Below, in pieces: positions 1 through 10,460 of a stretch of DNA of 64,000 bases (its first letter is position 1; each line of letters starts with the position of its first letter). This DNA is from Pyronema omphalodes (taxonomy: Eukaryota; Ascomycota; Pezizomycetes; Pezizales; Pyronemataceae), in the NCBI GenBank assembly GCA_024516155.1, contig JAJJXM010000075.1:186001-250000 (forward strand). Reading direction: 5' to 3'. A program made the translations under genes and the position numbers. A model generated the notes under the pieces. The model was given only the letters and a program-made list of their open reading frames with translations, made no database searches and was not told the origin of the DNA.

Positions 1-570
1 GAGTTTATTAAGATATGCCATGTTTTCCAGTACCTGATAACAGGTGTTGACTAGCACTTGTCCTGCGACTAGAGTTCGTATGATTTTGTCTTTAGGTGGA
101 TCCATAAGTGTAGATTTGCCCCATTGGTACATTCCGATTAGTCCGAAGAGTCGCATGAACATTCGAACATCGGAGATCTTAGCCGAGAGGTTGCGCAGAC
201 GAACGGAGGCTTCATTAAGAGCGGCGGAAGAGGGGGTGAGGACGAAGAGAGGAACTGGGGTGGGGAGCTTGACGGTGAGGTCGGAAGCGAGGCGGGAAAG
301 TTGAGGGGCGGTGAGAGTCGCGAGATAGTAGAGGAGGTTTAGAACGCGGTCGATACCGGCGGGGGTTTGTAGGAGTCTGTATCATCATATTCAAGTTAGT
401 AGCTGTTCAACAGTCTCTAGCTTTGATCTGTGAGATGAGATAGGCAGTGAACGAAGCGGTGGTAAATGGTGGGAACCGAACCGGTGTAGATGTGCAATCT
501 TCTTATCAGCAAGCTTCAGCTGCGATTTGACAATATCGAACACGTCGGGATTTCTTTTGTTGAAGGACAT
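1..570 (-). CDS. PEX11-family peroxisome proliferation protein (partial, cut by window start)
   Basis: Minus-strand reading from 376 down to 1 stays open and gives a protein with PEX11-type features: TPAGIDRVLNLLYY near the start, then an Arg/Leu-rich helix, MRLFGLIGMYQWGKS in the middle and VNTCYQVLENMAYL at the cut end. PEX11 proteins remodel the peroxisome membrane before fission. A probable first exon runs from an ATG at 570 to 482, beginning MSFNKRNPDVFDIVKSQ. It joins residue-to-residue (HLHR/LLQTPAG) across an intron at 377-481 that has a good CTAAC branch point and a CAG acceptor but a weak GTTCGG donor. The C-terminus lies outside the window. The family call is fairly sure. The first exon is tentative. 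Confidence 0.6.
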
Positions 571-3304
571 TTTTTTTTGTATCGAAAGTCGCGATAGTTT
601 TCACGACAGTTGCGTTGGTGGGAGGGTCTGATATATTTATCAACTCGGATGCAGCCCGCCACAACCGACCGGGGGAAACGTGGTCGTGGTCGTGGACGTG
701 TCAAGGTGAGACGACCGACGACGAGCGACAGGGCGACAGAGCGACGGCGACACAAATCGGGCCGAGGCTCCACAGCCGTTCGTAGCTCGAGTCGCTAGCA
801 CTTAGAGCAGCACATAGGACCCACATGATCGCGATTTCCCAATGGTTCCCATCTTTATTTTGGATATCGCTGTCTCTAGAATCATTCATAATTCAGACAT
901 AACTAAAAGAAAAATGGCAATTATCCTCTCGTCTCGGTCTGACGGATGCTCAATGAGGGGTGTTGTCAAAGAAGTTTTGAGTAACGTGCCGATTTTAAAC
1001 ACACACCGGTATCGGATCACCGCGACGTTCCGCCGAGAGATCTCATGGATAATATAATTTCTGGCCGCTGCCGTCTACTGATTTTGTGTTAAACTCCGTG
1101 AACTCCACGGCAAAACCTGGGGAATGACCTGCATAGCCAGGATATGAACTGGGATAACAGCAATCGCGCCGCAATATCGAAGCTCAAGAAATAAGCTCAA
1201 AGTACATAAAATAATAAGGAATCCTACTTTAAGTAAATTAACCTTGCCCCGTTTCAACGAATCGCGAAACAGATATCGAACCCGTTTTCCATCAACAATA
1301 ATATCTTTCGGCGTAAAGGAATAATCTCTAATGTCTATCCAAATCTACCTGATACCTGGTTCCGTTCCATTCTTCTGCGAATGAGTAAATATGTTGCTAC
1401 GAGTGCATCTAAAATTCAAAGATAACCCAAGACGCCTCACTTCGCTAGCAGGCTAGGCTTCCCCAGATTCCAGTCCCCGCCGCGTGGCTCTTCGTCCAAA
1501 AGCCGACCGACTCTAGACCATCGGTAGAGCCTCCGATTCGTTGCTGGTCTTGACAACGTCAGACTATTTACAAGGAGCTATTACCCCGCATCCGAGGTGA
1601 AGAGTATCTTAGGTGTGACTTGAAAACTTGTCGGCTGTAGCTATACAAGACAAAAATCTTAGACGGGACTTGGAACCTTAAACCTTGTAGCTGCAACTTC
1701 CATCGGGGAGATGAAACTATGTATCTCATTTCTTGGTGTTGACACTGCGGTTGCTTTAGAGCACTATAGATGAAAGGAACATAACCGGTTGTCGGGACTC
1801 GAGGAGGGGTAAAGTGAACTTATGGCTTGGTGGTGGGGATGGGTTGGCATTCATCTTCGGAATAGCTAGGATCCTTAGTATCGAGGAGAATGAAGACCGG
1901 GTTAGCTAATGCTAAGACTTACTTGGCCATCGTGAAAGAGGAGCTGATTTTGGATGAACTGTTGGGGCTAGGGCAAATCTGCCAGGGAGAAGGGGCGGTT
2001 GCTGGTGGTTTGCCATCTGTTGAATAACATATAGATCCGGGGAAATATTAGTGTCACGGAAGTTTTAAAAATGGAATTGTTTGTTCTGCATGGAACTTTT
2101 CTAATCATCATTAACGTATTGCATCATGAAACTACACCCCCCCCCCCCCCCCTCCCCCCACGCACAGTGCTTGCATGCAAGTTGTTTGCCGTCAGTAGCT
2201 GAAATCTCAGAAATCACTCGATCTTCCAGAACCCTTACAACTCGCACACACCCTTCATCCAATGTAAGCAAAACCATAATATTACCATCATTCCTCTATG
2301 TAACCATCATTCCTCTAGGGAATTCCTTTGTTTTGCGGAAGTCATATAACCTTTTCCTTCTCAGATTCAAAAGCATGCAGTCATTGGTGTCCAGCCCGAA
2401 AATCCATAATTATGCACTACATATATCATGATTCCCTCTATCTGAAATTCACTAAATTTGACCCTTCATGAACACTAACATGGCCTTCATAACTGCTTCT
2501 ATTACCAATTTTTTTTTCTCGCGTCCACACCAGCACTGATGTCTGTGTATTTGAGCAGTTTTCCGTGGAAGGAAGAGAATGCGAAGGTTGGGATGTATGA
2601 TTATGGAACAAAACGGGACAGTCCTGTATGTTTCTTCTTTCAGCAACTCCAGCTGCTAAACTCGCACATCAGCCATCGGGCGTCACAGATTATACCCTCT
2701 ATATATAATTATCTCGCGAAATTGAAGTTATTGGAAATGCCAAGTTGAACGCCGGAATCGAATGCCACGCACAAAGAGAGACGTGTACATGTACAGCGGC
2801 ATCATGAGATATCACTGCATGTGATTCCCTTTTTTTGTTGCGAGTTCAGATTGATGGACTTAGGACCCACAGCATGACTGACCACTTCGGCATTCTTCTT
2901 CTACAATTTATTCCACGTAATTAGGGGGTAAGTCATAGGTCACAAGCCATAAGTCATAGATTTTAAGTCATAAGTCATAGATTTTAAGTCATAAGTCATA
3001 ATTCATTATAATAGAGAATACATAATACATAATGCAATGTACATCTCGCATCAGACATCGTAAACAATAACCAAGAAAACGTCTGCCTCAGAAATAACAA
3101 TGATATACAAAAGAAAAAGACAAATATGAAAGAACTGAACATGGAAACATACTGGAAAAAGAAAAAAAGAAAAGAAAAAAAAAGAAAAAAACATAATGAA
3201 CAAACAAACAAACAAAAAAACAAACAAACAAAAAGACTCAACATGAGAAAAAGGAAACCCCGCATTTGATAAACAAGGTGGCAAAATAAAAGAAAATCAA
3301 CACC
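571..3304. other. Intergenic region, no gene recognised
   Basis: Promoter side of the PEX11-like gene and 3' side of the F-box/RCC1 gene. Reading frames here are short and unlike any family I know. Visible features are a GAC/GTC-rich stretch at 660-780, two imperfect direct copies of an about 40-base segment (1607-1645 and 1658-1700), a poly-C tract at 2137-2152, the small tandem repeat at 2931-3005 and an A-rich stretch at 3100-3260 on the plus strand. No tRNA fold was found by eye. Confidence 0.5.
2931..3005. repeat. Short tandem repeat, AAGTCATA-based
   Basis: The octamer AAGTCATA recurs about seven times, alternating with GATTTT spacers, so the longer unit is about 21 bases. It lies downstream of the F-box/RCC1 gene's stop codon. 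No function is suggested. Confidence 0.7.
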
Positions 3305-3958
3305 CTAATCCGTTTCCGATTCCTCAGGCATCTCCGTCACAAGCGCGCAGCTCCTCATTCCTCCCGCAGAGACTTTGTAGGCGAAAAAGTCTCCTTCACC
3401 AAAGTCCACAGGCATTGGCTTGTCGAGTATGCCATCGTGAAGGTCATACCGTACCCCGATTTCCTGGGCCACCTGTCGCACACCGTGCCCAAGAGCTCCG
3501 TGACATCCCCGGTCTCGTCCCCAGGTAAGAACCTTTCCGGTATCGCTGAGGGCTAACGCGTGTCCGTCTCCGAAGGATATGTCGACGATTTCGTTGTGGT
3601 AGATGAACTCCTCGATGAAGTCGGGGGTCGCTTTGCCGGTGAGGATTTTGGAGGTGTCGAAGGAACTGTGGCCATTGTATCGATCAAATTGTTCCTTGAT
3701 GTTATCTGCATTCAGGAGATAGACGAGGCCATTGCTGTTGAAGACAGCAAACTGCCGGAACTTCCCCTCCACTCGATTGATCTTGGGACTTCCCCGGGGT
3801 GCAACGATGTTAACGATTTGCATGGGCAGAACGTAATCTGCCTGTTGGTGACTAAGATCCAAGGCAAATACCCGCCCCGAAGATGTCACGAGCATCCCCA
3901 GGTGTTCGCCGATTGCGAAATCGACCACCCGGTCCTCGTGCGAGGCATCTCCGAAGGC
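3305..3958 (-). pseudogene. F-box/RCC1-repeat protein, C-terminal segment (3 of 3)
   Basis: This is the last 217 codons of the host gene, up to stop TAG at 3305-3307. It holds RCC1-type blades, for example VDFAIGEHLGMLVTSSGRVFALD and VDISFGDGHALALSDTGKVLTWG, and ends in an acidic EESETD tail. Upstream it is cut by the Copia element at 3959. Reading resumes in frame at 17150 once the 5-bp duplication AAGGC is counted once. RCC1 repeats form a beta-propeller. With an N-terminal F-box the family acts as a substrate receptor of SCF ubiquitin ligases (yeast Saf1 type). No stop or frameshift is visible within the segment. Confidence 0.85.
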
Positions 3959-4510
3959 TGTTAAAATTATGGTAGAAATGACTTTTGCTTCAAGTGTTGA
4001 TTTTTGGTTTCACTATCACGGGCACTTGCCACTTGCATCTTCACGTCATGCTCTCACCATGTATTTTTCTTTATCTTATCTGATTTCTTTTTCGTTGCTT
4101 CTAGATGTTTCTTTCTTACTCGATGTATGTTAGTTTTCTGTTTGCTTCCACGGCATTCCATGCCTATGACATCATCAGGTTCTAGAGGTTTCTACCCGCT
4201 TCCAGACATATCTAGTAACTTCGATGTAAAGACTCAGAGTCCGGCTTGTCGTCGACAACCTGAGTCAATCCAAACTATGTATGTAACTATTTTCAGACTT
4301 GGCAGGCAGAGGTCTCAGGTATTTATACCCGCTCCCTCTCCCTCCAACGAAAAACAACACAACAATTCAATCTACAACAAAAACCTCCTCAATTCAAACA
4401 TCTATAGTGATCTTAAAACCTACTCCTCTCGTCGTCAAAACCCTCTCCCTGCACAAATACCCTCACAGGTATTGCTCCTCTGCTGTGCACAACCTATCAC
4501 TCGTTCATTA
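3959..4510 (+). repeat. Copia 5' LTR
   Basis: Starts TGTTAAAATT and ends TTCATTA, and matches 16594-17145 over its whole length. The end is TA rather than the usual CA, but it is fixed by the target duplication and by the primer site that follows directly. A TATA-like TATTTATA at 4320-4327 followed by a CT-rich stretch is a plausible promoter. Confidence 0.9.
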
Positions 4511-4526
4511 GGTTATGAGCCCGGCA
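4511..4526 (+). promoter_or_regulatory. Copia primer-binding site (half-tRNA type)
   Basis: The first bases after the LTR, GGTTATGAGCCC, are complementary to GGGCTCATAACC, the anticodon stem-loop sequence of initiator tRNA-Met. Priming by the 5' half of tRNA-iMet is established for Drosophila copia. The usual TGG of a tRNA 3' end is absent here. Confidence 0.75.
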
Positions 4527-4586
4527 TAGCCAAAAATCAATTCAACCAGACGAATTCCTACGCATCCAACGATCGAATAAATCGAC

Positions 4587-5064
4587 ATGTCCTCTTCAAA
4601 AGTCACCTACCCGGACCTCCCAAAACCCGAACCACCACACAATTTTCATGAATCCTTCAGGACCAAGAAATTCAACAAGGACATGAAAATCTCCACTGTT
4701 AAACTCGACAACATCGAAGTTCTCACTGGGCACGACAACTACGAAGACTGGCACGACCAAATGACGATTATTTTCGACGCCATGCAAGTATCTGAACTGG
4801 TTATTGATGGAGCAACTCCAGCAGAAGATGCAGACGATGATGAGTATGAGGTGTTCAAGGCACTCAAGGCTCAGTGCCTTCTGGTTCTCATACAGGTGCT
4901 GTCGAAACCCATCATCAAAGTAGTGGCCAAGAAGCGCGACCCCCACGCCATTTGGGTCTACCTAGAGAACACCTATCACCGCAATACAGCCTTCTCTTTT
5001 GTTCAGGCAATTATGTCTTTCACCTCGCTTGCCTCATCCTATGATCCTTCTAAACCAATCACCG
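4587..5064 (+). pseudogene. Copia gag, N-terminal part (cut by Gypsy B1)
   Basis: ATG at 4587 opens a frame with the Copia Gag pattern: LTGHDNYEDWHDQM near residue 50, PHAIWVYLENTYH, then FTSLASSYDPSKPIT at the cut. Gag forms the virus-like particle. The frame is broken by B1 at 5065 and resumes at 12598 with EYLDRFETEWNRLYN after one copy of the CACCG duplication. Confidence 0.85.
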
Positions 5065-6077
5065 TGTTAGGTACGCCACGCAGATATCGATATCTGAGGG
5101 AGGCGACACACAAAGGTACGTCGATTCTTTCGTTGGTACCTATCAAGGTAGGCTGGCTGTCTTCTTGGTAGCGTGGCCGGTTGGGAGGGAGAAGTGATAG
5201 GTGATGATGGAAGGGGTTAGGGTTGGGGGCTCTGGGGTTTTTGCGTGATCTCGTTCAGCACACGGACAGACAATCTTTGAGTGGTCAAGGTAAGTTGGGG
5301 TGAAAGGTAATTGATTGCGTGAAGACTAAATACAGCGTTCCTCCCTTCTCCTTTTATATATCCATTAATCTCCTCCTTTTCCTCGTAACCCGAGGGGCTC
5401 ATGCCCAGCAGTCCGACCCCCGGAGCTTCCCATAATTCCCGTAAGTCTTCACGCCCCTTTGTTTCCCATACTAACTAACTAATAATAATTACAAACATAT
5501 ACCTGCTAAATAATCGCGTATCCTTTTTCTGGTTTCTTCCTATTTCTCCTCGCCTTCCGAAACGCGCGCCTCGCTTTCCTAATCCTACGCGAGCTCTCGC
5601 GCAGCTCCGTATTCGATCCACCTTCGCGCGTCACCTTCCCGTCGCTCCCTCCTCCGCTCCTTGCCGAAACTTCTTCCGTCTCTTGTTCCCAGCTCGGCTG
5701 AGCTCCACCGAGCTCCACCGAGCTCCACTGAGCTCCACTGAGCTGTGTTACCTTCCTCGCCGTATCCTCCGGAGCTCCCCATAGCTCACCGAAGCTGTAC
5801 CGAAGCTTCGCCGAGCTCCGTCCTGCTTCATCTCGCTTTCCTTCGTCCCACCTCGTTCCACCTCTTCCCCGACGACCTTCTTGTTCCTTTTTCCTCCTTG
5901 ACCCCGCGACCTTCTTGTTCCTTTTTTCCTCCTTGTCCCCCGTGGTCTTCTTGTTCCTTTGTTATTCTCGTCGTCCCGTGGTAGCCAAATACCACACCGT
6001 TACCGTGATTCCCAACGCCCATGTGATTGCTGACGCAACCATGGCTCCTATCAACATGTCATTGTTGATTCTTGACA
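5065..6077 (-). repeat. Gypsy B1 3' LTR
   Basis: Read on the minus strand it starts TGTCAAGAATC and ends ACCTAACA. It contains a tandem GAGCTC-based decamer array (about 5690-5752), three imperfect about 31-base repeats (about 5870-5970) and a TATA box at 5351-5360. Its first bases encode the C-terminal membrane segment of ORF3. Confidence 0.92.
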
Positions 6078-6738
6078 TTAGCCCCCTTTCCAGGGCCGAG
6101 GCTCCGACGAGGCTTCTTGGGTCTGATAGGTGAGTGGATTCCTGAGTTCGTCGGTGATTGGGAATGGGTTGGGGACCCGGGGTTAGAGGATAGTAGGGTG
6201 ACCGGGGCTCTGGTTCGGGAGGTCGTTCCGTATCGAGGGTCTGCGTTGGTGGAATTTCCCTCTGAGAAGAGGATGCAGGGAGGTTGGGTTTTCTGGGTTC
6301 TTCTGGGTTGGGTAGCGTCGTGTGGGTTTCGTCGTAATTGGTGAGTTCGGGGATTCTCGCGGGGATTCGGCATCGTGAGGAGTGTTGGGTTAGGTTGACG
6401 AGGAATCCGCATTGATGGCAGATGCGTCGTCCTTGTTGCCATCGTCGGCAGGCCTTTCGGGGGTTAAGTCGTTGGGTTCGGATGACTTCGTCGAGTTCGG
6501 GGGAATGCGTTTCGCCACAGTAACAGTGGTCCGTCGGGTATCCGTTTTCTCCGGGAGGATTATAGGGGTTTTTCTGATTTTTTTGTTCTTGGTGAGTAGT
6601 ACACTGGTCTTCGCGACAGAAGGTCCAGTGCAGGTTTTCGTGGGGTATATCGAAGAAAGGTAGGGAAAAGGTCAGATCGTGGTTCCGGACCATCGTCTCT
6701 TCCGAGGAGGTGTACTCCTGCGGGGAATCGTTTCTCAT
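5962..6738 (-). CDS. Gypsy B third ORF: Cys/His-rich protein with a membrane segment near its C-terminus, unknown function
   Basis: 258 codons. The ATG lies two bases after the pol stop (TAG CA ATG), in another frame. The N-terminal half is Cys/His-rich: FCREDQC, HCYCGETH, and ICHQCG followed by QHSSRC, a CX2CX8HX3C pattern that could bind zinc. The middle is Pro-rich and probably disordered. Near the C-terminus a hydrophobic segment of about 23 residues (MLIGAMVASAITWALGITV, then TVWY) is followed by only LATTGRRE. No N-terminal signal peptide is seen. The last 38 codons lie inside the LTR. The translation looks identical to copy B2. It sits where retroviral env would be, but I see no surface/transmembrane organisation, so I do not call it Env. 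Confidence 0.8.
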   Translation of the reverse strand: MRNDSPQEYTSSEETMVRNHDLTFSLPFFDIPHENLHWTFCREDQCTTHQEQKNQKNPYNPPGENGYPTDHCYCGETHSPELDEVIRTQRLNPRKACRRWQQGRRICHQCGFLVNLTQHSSRCRIPARIPELTNYDETHTTLPNPEEPRKPNLPASSSQREIPPTQTLDTERPPEPEPRSPYYPLTPGPQPIPNHRRTQESTHLSDPRSLVGASALERGLMSRINNDMLIGAMVASAITWALGITVTVWYLATTGRRE

Positions 6739-6740
6739 TG

Positions 6741-9700
6741 CTAGTTTTTAGGTGCTGGTTTTCGGGGGTATTTCCGGTGGAAGTCCTGGATGGCTTCTGG
6801 GGAGTTGTCGAAGTTGCCGGAGGGATACCAGGTCTTATCCTCGTCGTGGAATCCCTTCCACTTGACCTTATACTGTAGTTGTTTTCGGTAGTAACGGGAG
6901 TCAATTATTTCTTCGACTTCCCACTCTTGTTGTCCATCCACGATGATCGCCGGAGGAGGGGGTTTGGTGTGTCCGGGGATAGGGGAATACTTCGTTGTGG
7001 TGGGTTCTAAGAGGGAGAGGTGAAAGACAGGGTGGATTTTTACGCTGGGGGGAAGTTCGAGTTTATATGCTTTTGTTCCTATTTTTTCGAGGATGGTGTA
7101 GGGCCCTAATAGTTTGTAATCCAATTTATTCGAAGGGCGGGTTGTTTTTATGAACTTCCTTTTTAGCCATACCTTATCTCCTTTTCTTAGAATGGGGTCG
7201 GGTTTCCTTTTCTTATTTGCCTGTTCCGCTTGTTCGGCCTGTGCCCATTGTATTTCTGTACGTAGTTGATTTTGTAGATTATTTAATGAGGTAACATAAT
7301 CTAATACATCGGGGGTGGGGGTTTTTTCTGTACTAAGGTCCGGTTGAAATCTCGGGTGATATCCATAGTTTGCGTAGAACGGAGTAATCCCTAGGGTTTC
7401 GGATTTGGTATTGTTGTAACAAAACTCGGCAATGGGCAACAGTGTTTTCCAGTTATCTTGCTGGTAATTACAATATGCTCGTAAATATTGTTCCAGCGTA
7501 GCATTCGTTCTTTCTGTCTGCCCATCCGTTTCGGGATGAAATGCTGTACTGAGGTTCCGAGTTGTTCCCATAGCTTCCATTATTTGTTTCCAAAATTTCG
7601 AGGTAAACAACGACCCTCGGTCAGATACGATACTGTTGGGGAGGCCATGGGCTCGTACTATGTGGGTGATAAATCCTTCGGCTAAGTCTTTCGGACCCAT
7701 CGTGTCGTTGCATGCAACAAAGTGGGCCATCTTGGTGAGTCGATCCACTATAACCCACAACGAATTACTTCCTTCCGTTTCGGGTAATCCGGTGATAAAG
7801 TCCATGGATATGGAGTCCCATGGTCTCGTTGGTAGTTGTAATGGTTTGAGGAGTCCGAAGGGGGCATGGCGGATTGGTTTTATTCGTTTGCACGTGTCGC
7901 AGTTGTCTACGTACCTCTGTACGTATTGACGCTGTTGTGGCCAGTAGTATTTTCTGGAGAGGAGCTCAAGTGTTCGAGCTCGCCCTGGATGACCCGCGAC
8001 GAGTGCATCGTGGTGATCGTGGAGGATTTGCAGACGGAGTTCGTCATCTTGAGGTATCCAGATACGTCCCTCGTATGTCAATAACCCGTTCCTTTCCTCG
8101 CACAGTCCTAGTGCTACCTTGTTATCTTGTCGTTCGCCGCTTCGTAACTTCTTTAGGATGTCTCGTATTTCTGGATCAGTCGTCATTTTTGTTTTTATTA
8201 ATTTTATTATATCCCCATCTTTTTCGATGTTTACTATCTCGGTGGTATTGACAACGAAAGTTTGTTCCGGGAGTAAAATGCGGTCCTTGTTTTGTCGATG
8301 TTTCGCCTCCCCTTCCCAGGGCGAGTCTCCTGACTCGCGAGAAAGGATGTCCGGTTTTCCAGCCAATTTGCCCGGTCTATACACGATGCGGAAGTCATAA
8401 TTGGCAAGTACTTCTCCCCAGCGTGCCTGGCGTAAATTGAGATCTTTTTTTGTTTGCCAATACTCCAGGTTTTTGTGGTCCGTCAGTATTTTGATTTGTT
8501 GTTGGGTACTTTTGCAGTAAGTTGCCCATTTTTGTAGACTTTCCACAATTGCGAGTAATTCTTTATCATGTATGTCATAATTTCGTTCGGCATCCTTTAA
8601 CTTTCGGGAGAAGTATCCAAGCGGATGTAGCACACCGTCCGAGTCTGGTTGGGAGCAGACCGCACCGATAGCGTAATCGGATGCGTCTGTTTCTAGGGTA
8701 ATGGGTTGGCTGGGTTCGAAATGGCGTAAGATGGGTTGGGTTATCATGGCGAGTTTAATGTTGTCAAACGCTTCCTGTGTCGCATCGTCCCAGACGAAGG
8801 GTGTATCTTTTCGGATGAGTTTCGTGAGCGGTGTGGTAATTTTGCTGAAATCTCGTATGAACCTTCTATAGAAATTTGCAAAGCCAAGGAAGCTTTGGAT
8901 TCCTTTTACGTTCGTTGGTTCTTTCCATTCTTTTACCGCTCTAACTTTTTCCGGGTCCATCGAGATTCCTTCTGGGGCGATGATGTATCCGAGGTATTCC
9001 GTTTTGTGCGTGTGAAATTCACACTTTGTTGCTTTTAGTTTGAGGCCTACGTCTCGGATTCGTGTTAGGATTAGTCGTACATGGTCACGATGTTGTTGCA
9101 AATTGTCGGAGTAAATTAAAATATCATCTAGGTATGCGATACAAAATATGTCGAGATAGTCGCTGAGTACTTCATTCATCCAACGCTGGAATGACGCTGG
9201 TGCATTGGTCAATCCGAAAGGCATTACTAGGTATTCATAGAGACCGTATTTCGTCCGAAAAGCGGTTTTCCATTCATCCCCCTTGGCTATCCGCAAGTTG
9301 TGATATGCGTCTCTTACATCTAACTTGGTGTAGATTTTTGCTTTTGATAGTCGATCCAAGGCTTCTCCAATCAATGGCAGCGGAGTTCGGTCTTTGATGG
9401 TTATGGCATTAAGCCCCCGGTAGTCCACGCATAAGCGGAGCCCCCCGTCTTTCTTTTTTACAAAATGGATTGGGGCCCCCGCCGGGGAGGTTGAGCTTCG
9501 GATCCAACCCTTTTCCAAGCTACTATCGATATATTCTTTCAGTGCTTGAAGTCGGTTTTCGTCAAGAGCTCGCAATGGTTCGAACGGCGGTGATTTATTC
9601 TCAAGTAAGGGGATTTCATGGTCTTGGCGTCGATGTGGCGGTAGGACGGTTTTGTTGTTGTCTCCGAACACTGCTAGATGGTCGTGGTATTCCCTCGGTA

Positions 9701-10460
9701 CGATTTTTTCTGGTGTTTGTTGTGCCGGGGAGGTGGCTTTCTCGGCGTCTTTCTTGTCCTCTGGTACGTTATTATAACGTTCGTTCGACTCATTTATGAA
9801 GAATATCTCCTCGTACGCGGAAGAAAGTTCGCTCAGCGAGTCTTCCTGGTCCTCGTGGCTTTTGTTTCCTTTGCCTTGTGTTGTTTGTACGAGGTCCCGT
9901 TGGTATTGCCGTATTGCTGATTCTTCGGGAATAGTTTTGGCGTGTGGTGATTGTTCCAAGCAGTATTTTGCACATTTCTCGGAGTTGAACGTTACTCTTC
10001 CTTCCTTCCAATCAATGTTTGGATTGTGCTTTTTTAACCATGGTAATCCCATTATTATCGGTGAGTTCCCAATAGTGATGCAGTGGAGTTTTATGTCTTC
10101 GTGATGATTGTTGATGGTTAACTTAACGGTGGTGTCGTGGGTCACTGGCCCACTTGCAATTTCTCGTCCGTCAACTGCGAGGACTCTTCTTGGGATTGTT
10201 TTTTTATTTAGGGGCAGTTTGATTTGGTACGCGTAATCTTGGTCAATGAAATTTTCTGTAGCCCCGCAGTCGACCATGGCGGTTGTATGGTGTGTCTTGT
10301 TATTTTTTCCTTGAATAGTGACTTCCAAGATAATTTTTTCGTCCCGTTGATATCGTCCTATGCTTGATATTATGAGGGGGCGATCGGGGGGTTTTGGTTC
10401 GATGTTCTTTTTCCCCAGGAGCGGCGTCGGACTTCTTACTCCTGGGGATCCTCTTTTCCC
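6741..10460 (-). CDS. Gypsy B1 Pol (protease, RT, RNase H, integrase, chromodomain)
   Basis: Read from the slippery site at 10460. The aspartic protease signature is AMVDCGATENFID, with Cys in place of the usual Thr/Ser after Asp. RT has LDVRDAYHNLRI and the catalytic YLDDILIYS. RNase H begins TLETDASDYAIG. Integrase has an HHCC region (DHHDALVAGHPGR to CDTCKR) and a DDE core (MDFITGLP, SDRGSLF, TDGQTERTN). A C-terminal chromodomain (EVEEIIDSRYYRKQLQYKVKW) could target insertion to marked chromatin. No internal stop is seen. Confidence 0.95.
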   Translation of the reverse strand, partial: GKRGSPGVRSPTPLLGKKNIEPKPPDRPLIISSIGRYQRDEKIILEVTIQGKNNKTHHTTAMVDCGATENFIDQDYAYQIKLPLNKKTIPRRVLAVDGREIASGPVTHDTTVKLTINNHHEDIKLHCITIGNSPIIMGLPWLKKHNPNIDWKEGRVTFNSEKCAKYCLEQSPHAKTIPEESAIRQYQRDLVQTTQGKGNKSHEDQEDSLSELSSAYEEIFFINESNERYNNVPEDKKDAEKATSPAQQTPEKIVPREYHDHLAVFGDNNKTVLPPHRRQDHEIPLLENKSPPFEPLRALDENRLQALKEYIDSSLEKGWIRSSTSPAGAPIHFVKKKDGGLRLCVDYRGLNAITIKDRTPLPLIGEALDRLSKAKIYTKLDVRDAYHNLRIAKGDEWKTAFRTKYGLYEYLVMPFGLTNAPASFQRWMNEVLSDYLDIFCIAYLDDILIYSDNLQQHRDHVRLILTRIRDVGLKLKATKCEFHTHKTEYLGYIIAPEGISMDPEKVRAVKEWKEPTNVKGIQSFLGFANFYRRFIRDFSKITTPLTKLIRKDTPFVWDDATQEAFDNIKLAMITQPILRHFEPSQPITLETDASDYAIGAVCSQPDSDGVLHPLGYFSRKLKDAERNYDIHDKELLAIVESLQKWATYCKSTQQQIKILTDHKNLEYWQTKKDLNLRQARWGEVLANYDFRIVYRPGKLAGKPDILSRESGDSPWEGEAKHRQNKDRILLPEQTFVVNTTEIVNIEKDGDIIKLIKTKMTTDPEIRDILKKLRSGERQDNKVALGLCEERNGLLTYEGRIWIPQDDELRLQILHDHHDALVAGHPGRARTLELLSRKYYWPQQRQYVQRYVDNCDTCKRIKPIRHAPFGLLKPLQLPTRPWDSISMDFITGLPETEGSNSLWVIVDRLTKMAHFVACNDTMGPKDLAEGFITHIVRAHGLPNSIVSDRGSLFTSKFWKQIMEAMGTTRNLSTAFHPETDGQTERTNATLEQYLRAYCNYQQDNWKTLLPIAEFCYNNTKSETLGITPFYANYGYHPRFQPDLSTEKTPTPDVLDYVTSLNNLQNQLRTEIQWAQAEQAEQANKKRKPDPILRKGDKVWLKRKFIKTTRPSNKLDYKLLGPYTILEKIGTKAYKLELPPSVKIHPVFHLSLLEPTTTKYSPIPGHTKPPPPAIIVDGQQEWEVEEIIDSRYYRKQLQYKVKWKGFHDEDKTWYPSGNFDNSPEAIQDFHRKYPRKPAPKN
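10412..10460 (-). promoter_or_regulatory. Programmed -1 frameshift signal between gag and pol (B1)
   Basis: Slippery heptamer G GGA AAA in the gag frame (10454-10460), a 5-base spacer, then a perfect 10-bp stem TCCCCAGGAG/CTCCTGGGGA (10439-10448 with 10412-10421) whose 17-base loop contains the gag stop codon. A -1 shift enters the pol frame exactly. Confidence 0.85.

Noticed and set aside
1440..1560. Possible tRNA or small structured RNA
   Set aside because: No cloverleaf with A and B box sequences could be built on either strand.
3560..3964. Plus-strand frame of 134 codons over the F-box gene end
   Set aside because: It is the antisense of the RCC1-like coding segment and matches no family.
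6072..6344. Hydrophobic plus-strand frames opposite Gypsy B ORF3 and pol
   Set aside because: Antisense shadows of the element's own genes in both copies.
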